This document shows, one piece after another, positions 21,972 through 24,746 of a DNA stretch of 24,746 nt; position 1 is the stretch's first letter, and each line of letters opens with the position of its first letter. A program made the position numbers and the translations under genes. Source of the DNA: Actinomycetota bacterium (GTDB taxonomy: Bacteria; Actinomycetota; Acidimicrobiia; Acidimicrobiales; BP-101); NCBI GenBank assembly GCA_030838265.1, contig JAUTXA010000256.1:1-24746 (forward strand), written 5' to 3'. The notes under the pieces are model-generated. The model had not been told where the DNA came from and did not search any database. It saw only the letters and a program-made list of their open reading frames with translations.

Positions 21972-23476
21972 TGCAGGAAGTGCCTTTCTCCGGTGAAGAC
22001 CATGGCGATGCCGTGCTCGTTGGCCGCGGCGATGACCTCGTCGTCCCGCAGCGACCCACCGGGCTGCACGATCACGGCCACCCCCGCCGACGCCGCGGCG
22101 TCGATGCCGTCGCGGAAGGGATAGAAGGCATCGGAGGCGCTGGCTCCGCCCTTGGCCCGTCCTGCCGCCTTCTTGGCCGCGATCTCCCCGGCGTCAACCC
22201 GGCTCTGCTGGCCGGCACCGATCCCCACCGCTTGACCGTTGGCGACCAGCACGATCGAGTTCGACTTCACCCGCCCGCCGATGCGCCAGGCCAGCTCGGC
22301 GTCGCGCCATTCGGCTTCGGTGGGCTGGCGGTCGGTGACGACCCGCCACTCCGATCGGGGCGAGGCGAAGTGGTGCGGGCGTTGCACCAAGAAGCCGCCG
22401 CCGATCTGGCGGAAGTCGAGCCTCGCCTCGCCGGGCCGATCGGCGGTGAGGATGCGGGTCGCCTTGCGCCGGGCGATCAGCGCATCGATCACACCGTCGG
22501 CGTAGCTCGGGGCGATGATGACGTCGGCCTGGGGGCCGGCCACGATGTGCTCGGCCACGTCGGCGGTGACCTCGCCGTTGACGGCGATGATGCCGCCGAA
22601 GGCCGACTTGTCGTCGCACTCGAGCGCCAGCTGGTACGCGTTGGCCAGGTCGGAGGCCACGGCCACGCCGCACGGATTGGCGTGCTTGATGATGGCGCAG
22701 GCCGGCTCGTCGCCCAGGTCGTAGACCAGGCGCCAGGCCGCCTCGGTGTCGTAGAGGTTGAGGTAGCTGAGGGCGAGGCCGCTGTGCTTCTCGACGTTGT
22801 CCCACCACGAGCTCTGGCCGATGGCGCGGTACCGAGCCGCCTCCTGGTGCGGGTTCTCGCCGTAGCGCAGGGCCTCGTCGGTGCGCTCGAGAGCGAGGTG
22901 GATGGTGGGGGGCAGCAGCTCGCCGTCGGCCTCGTCGAACCACGTCACGATGGCCGCGTCGTAGGCCGCGGTGTGGGCGAAGGCGGCGCGGGCCAGGCGC
23001 TTCCGGGTCTCGGCTGACAGCTCACCCTCACGACGCAGCTCGTCGAGGACGGACCCGTAGTCGGACGGGTCGACCAGCACGGCCACGTGGTCGTGGTTCT
23101 TGGCCGCGGCCCGCACCATGGTCGGGCCGCCGATGTCGATCATCTCGATCGACGGCTGGGCCCGGAAGGGGTAGAGGTTGCAGGCCACCAGGTCGATGAC
23201 GTCGATGCCCTGGGCCCCGAGATCGGCGAGGTGATCAGGCTTCGAGCGGTCAGCCAGGATGCCGCCGTGGATCTTGGGGTGCAGGGTCTTGACCCGGCCT
23301 CCCAGCATCTCGGGGGCACCCGTCACCGCTTCGACCTCGGTGTGGTCGATGCCCGCCTCGGCCAGGGCGCGCGACGTCCCGCCGCTCGAGACGATCTCGA
23401 AGCCGAGGGTGATCAGGCCATTGGCGAAGGCCTCGAGGCCCGTCTTGTCGTAGACCGAGATGAGGGCCCGCTTCAC
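21968..23476 (-). CDS. purH: Bifunctional AICAR formyltransferase / IMP cyclohydrolase
   Basis: The protein has 502 residues, normal for PurH, catalysing the last two steps of IMP synthesis. The N-terminal cyclohydrolase (MGS-like) domain shows RALISVYDKTGLEAFA, FEIVSSGGTSRAL, RVKTLHPKIHGGILADR and LVACNLYPF. The formyltransferase domain has ALRYGENPHQEAARY, IIKHANPCGVA (Lys-His catalytic pair), DDKSAFGGIIAVNG, RVKSNSIVLVANGQAVGIGAGQQSRVDA and the terminal SDAFYPFRDGIDAAASAGV and IVQPGGSLRDDEVI. GTG at 23476 is chosen because it overlaps the purN stop (GTGA) and starts at the conserved N-terminus; the longer open frame lies within purN. Confidence 0.97.
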   Translation of the reverse strand: MKRALISVYDKTGLEAFANGLITLGFEIVSSGGTSRALAEAGIDHTEVEAVTGAPEMLGGRVKTLHPKIHGGILADRSKPDHLADLGAQGIDVIDLVACNLYPFRAQPSIEMIDIGGPTMVRAAAKNHDHVAVLVDPSDYGSVLDELRREGELSAETRKRLARAAFAHTAAYDAAIVTWFDEADGELLPPTIHLALERTDEALRYGENPHQEAARYRAIGQSSWWDNVEKHSGLALSYLNLYDTEAAWRLVYDLGDEPACAIIKHANPCGVAVASDLANAYQLALECDDKSAFGGIIAVNGEVTADVAEHIVAGPQADVIIAPSYADGVIDALIARRKATRILTADRPGEARLDFRQIGGGFLVQRPHHFASPRSEWRVVTDRQPTEAEWRDAELAWRIGGRVKSNSIVLVANGQAVGIGAGQQSRVDAGEIAAKKAAGRAKGGASASDAFYPFRDGIDAAASAGVAVIVQPGGSLRDDEVIAAANEHGIAMVFTGERHFLH

Positions 23477-24030
23477 TGGATCTCTCCGTTCATGAATCGC
23501 TTGATGGTGTCGGGGTAGAGGCGGCGCTCGACTTCCTTGATGCGCTCGTGCAGCGTGGCCTCGGTGTCGGTCGGAAGTACGGGCACCGTCTCCTGGGCGA
23601 GGATCGGCCCGGCGTCGACCTCCTCGGTGACGAGGTGCACGGTGCAGCCCGTGACCTTCACGCCCGCGGCCAGCGCCTCCCGCACGGCGTGCCATCCCTT
23701 GAAGGCGGGCAGCAGCGAGGGATGGGTGTTGAGGATCCGGTTGGGGAAGGCGGTGGCGGCCTCGGGGACGATCGTGCCGAAGCCGGCGATGACCGCCAGC
23801 TCGACGTCGTACTTGCGCAGAGCCTCGACCACCTCGGTCGAGTAGCCCTCGCGGTCGAAGCTCTTGCCGAAGTCGGTGCGCTCGACGAGCAGGGCGGGGA
23901 CGCCGGCCGCCTCAGCCCGTTCGAGGGCGGCGCAGGGGCGGTCGGCCACGACGACCTCGACGGGGATGCCGGCGTCGAGGATGGCTTGGAGGATCGTTCC
24001 ACTCCCCGATGCCAGGACCCCGATCCGCAT
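23473..24030 (-). CDS. purN: Phosphoribosylglycinamide formyltransferase
   Basis: The protein has 185 residues and transfers the formyl group of 10-formyl-THF to GAR in purine synthesis. Catalytic residues are visible: N101 and H103 in NTHPSLLPAFKG, and D139 in TEEVDAGPILAQE. The N-terminal phosphate loop reads ASGSGTILQAIL, where most PurN have GSGSNLQAI, a mild variant. The GAR-loop element IAGFGTIVP replaces the common AGFMRIL. ATG at 24030 has a leaderless-type -10 box 7 nt upstream. It overlaps purH by four bases (GTGA) and begins the purN-purH-folD unit, 46 bp downstream of the amidase gene. Confidence 0.95.
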   Translation of the reverse strand: MRIGVLASGSGTILQAILDAGIPVEVVVADRPCAALERAEAAGVPALLVERTDFGKSFDREGYSTEVVEALRKYDVELAVIAGFGTIVPEAATAFPNRILNTHPSLLPAFKGWHAVREALAAGVKVTGCTVHLVTEEVDAGPILAQETVPVLPTDTEATLHERIKEVERRLYPDTIKRFMNGEIQ

Positions 24031-24037
24031 GCGCCCG

Positions 24038-24043
24038 ACCCTA
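24038..24043 (-). promoter_or_regulatory. Leaderless-type -10 box of purN
   Basis: On the minus strand TAGGGT (24043-24038) lies 7 nt before the purN ATG. TTGGTG 15 nt further upstream is a possible -35 with short spacing. No purine riboswitch motif is visible in the 46-bp gap. Confidence 0.4.
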
Positions 24044-24076
24044 CCAGCGGGCCTTTCGCACCAAGGCCGGGTCAGG

Positions 24077-24746
24077 TCAGCCCAGCGGCGGGTCGACGCA
24101 GCCCTCGGCGCCGCCGCCCCCGGTGGGCGTATCGCGCTGGATGGGCTCGACGAATCCCGACCCCGGATCGGCGGTGCGCAGGTAGCGGATGATGGCCCGC
24201 GCCACGGCCTGGCCCTCGGCCTGCTGCACGTCAGGCCGCGTCAGCAGGTCGCGCTCGGGCGGGTTCGAGAGGAAGGCCAGCTCGGCGATCACCGACGTCA
24301 CACCTCGTCCCTGGCGCAGGATCCAGTAGTAGTCGCCGCCCCGCGTGTTGCGGCGGTACTTGGCCCCGGCATCCTTGTTCGCGATCCAGCTCACGCCCTT
24401 GTACTGGTCGAGCGTCTTGTAGATCTCGGCGTAGAGCAGGCCGGCCAGGCGCTTCGAGGACGCGACCGTGCCGGGAGAGTCGACCTGGTAGTAGGTCTCG
24501 GTGCCCGGGTGGGCGCTCGGGCCGTCGGCCAGCCCGTTGTGGTGCACGCTGACGAAGACCTTGGGCAGCAGGGCCCGCGCCATGTCGGTCCTGGGCTTGA
24601 GGGGCATGCGGTAGTCAGCGCCGTGGGTGAGCAGGACCGAGACGTTGGCCTGGTTCAGGGCCGACTCCGCCGCCTTCGAGACCGCCAGGTTGACGATCTT
24701 CTCGGTGAAGCCCTGTCCCTTGGGGTCGACGGCACCGTCCTCACCG
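24077..24746 (-). CDS. N-acetylmuramoyl-L-alanine amidase (Amidase_3), C-terminal part
   Basis: The gene runs off the window edge; 222 residues are visible, starting in the N-terminal part of the catalytic domain. The zinc-ligand Glu in the GFTEK segment, the substrate loop LLTHGADYRMPLKPRTDMA (the usual L-T-R-x-x-D...R-x-x-x-A pattern), the ligand His in VFVSVHHNG, and the catalytic Glu in SVIAELAFLSNPPERDLL identify Amidase_3. The first zinc His lies beyond the edge. The enzyme cuts the bond between N-acetylmuramic acid and L-Ala of peptidoglycan, outside the cell. The 30-residue tail ends in a Gly-rich stretch and CVDPPLG. Internal ATG codons exist (e.g. 24607) but would delete part of the active site. 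Confidence 0.92.
   Translation of the reverse strand, partial: GEDGAVDPKGQGFTEKIVNLAVSKAAESALNQANVSVLLTHGADYRMPLKPRTDMARALLPKVFVSVHHNGLADGPSAHPGTETYYQVDSPGTVASSKRLAGLLYAEIYKTLDQYKGVSWIANKDAGAKYRRNTRGGDYYWILRQGRGVTSVIAELAFLSNPPERDLLTRPDVQQAEGQAVARAIIRYLRTADPGSGFVEPIQRDTPTGGGGAEGCVDPPLG

Overview
The window reads as ordinary chromosomal DNA of a high-GC actinobacterium. The evidence is G/C-ending codons throughout, frequent GTG starts, a DUF2510-type membrane protein (a domain typical of Actinobacteria), E. coli-like NADP isocitrate dehydrogenase, and several genes whose start codon sits 6-9 nt after a TANNNT -10 box with no Shine-Dalgarno. An uncultured or Acidimicrobiia-like lineage is my guess; nothing here fixes the genus. 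No rRNA, tRNA, CRISPR array, transposase or integrase was seen, and no gene-free stretch exceeds 300 bases.

Layout. 1-895: the 3' end of sdhA and all of sdhB (complex II). 1092-2720: a membrane-anchored protein with a glycoside-hydrolase-like barrel and a C-terminal peptidoglycan-binding domain. 2742-3975 (minus): a stand-alone PEP-utiliser swivel domain overlapping a hydroxyneurosporene-synthase-like (DUF7064-type) gene. 4028-6729 (plus): three poorly characterised genes, the middle one flanked by a near-perfect direct repeat. 6793-9529 (plus): a tightly packed VOC protein, ABC ATPase and ABC permease. 9533-11161: a small hypothetical (minus), a short-chain dehydrogenase and a 72-residue acidic protein. 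11158-15296 (minus): mdh, an orphan gene, icd and a DedA-like membrane protein. 15318-16076: a PAP2 phosphatase. 16171-20376 (minus): an ABC-2 exporter (ATPase plus two permeases) followed by metF. 20421-21119 (plus): an orphan protein with ADP-ribosyltransferase-like hints. 21105-24030 (minus): purN-purH-folD in a start/stop-overlapping operon. 24077-24746 (minus): the C-terminal part of an Amidase_3 cell-wall amidase.

How the genes fit together. sdhAB, mdh and icd give three TCA-cycle steps within 15 kb, in separate transcription units. purN, purH, folD and metF all use or interconvert one-carbon folates (10-formyl-THF, 5,10-methenyl- and methylene-THF, 5-methyl-THF), so this end is a folate/purine locus with an ABC exporter and the orphan gene at 20421 inserted into it.

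No clear undescribed system (defence island, new mobile element or biosynthetic cluster) is visible. The best leads are the ART-like orphan at 20421, the swivel-domain/DUF7064 pair, the repeat-flanked gene at 5275-5985, the 49-nt hairpin at 16109-16157, and the recurring leaderless promoter architecture.
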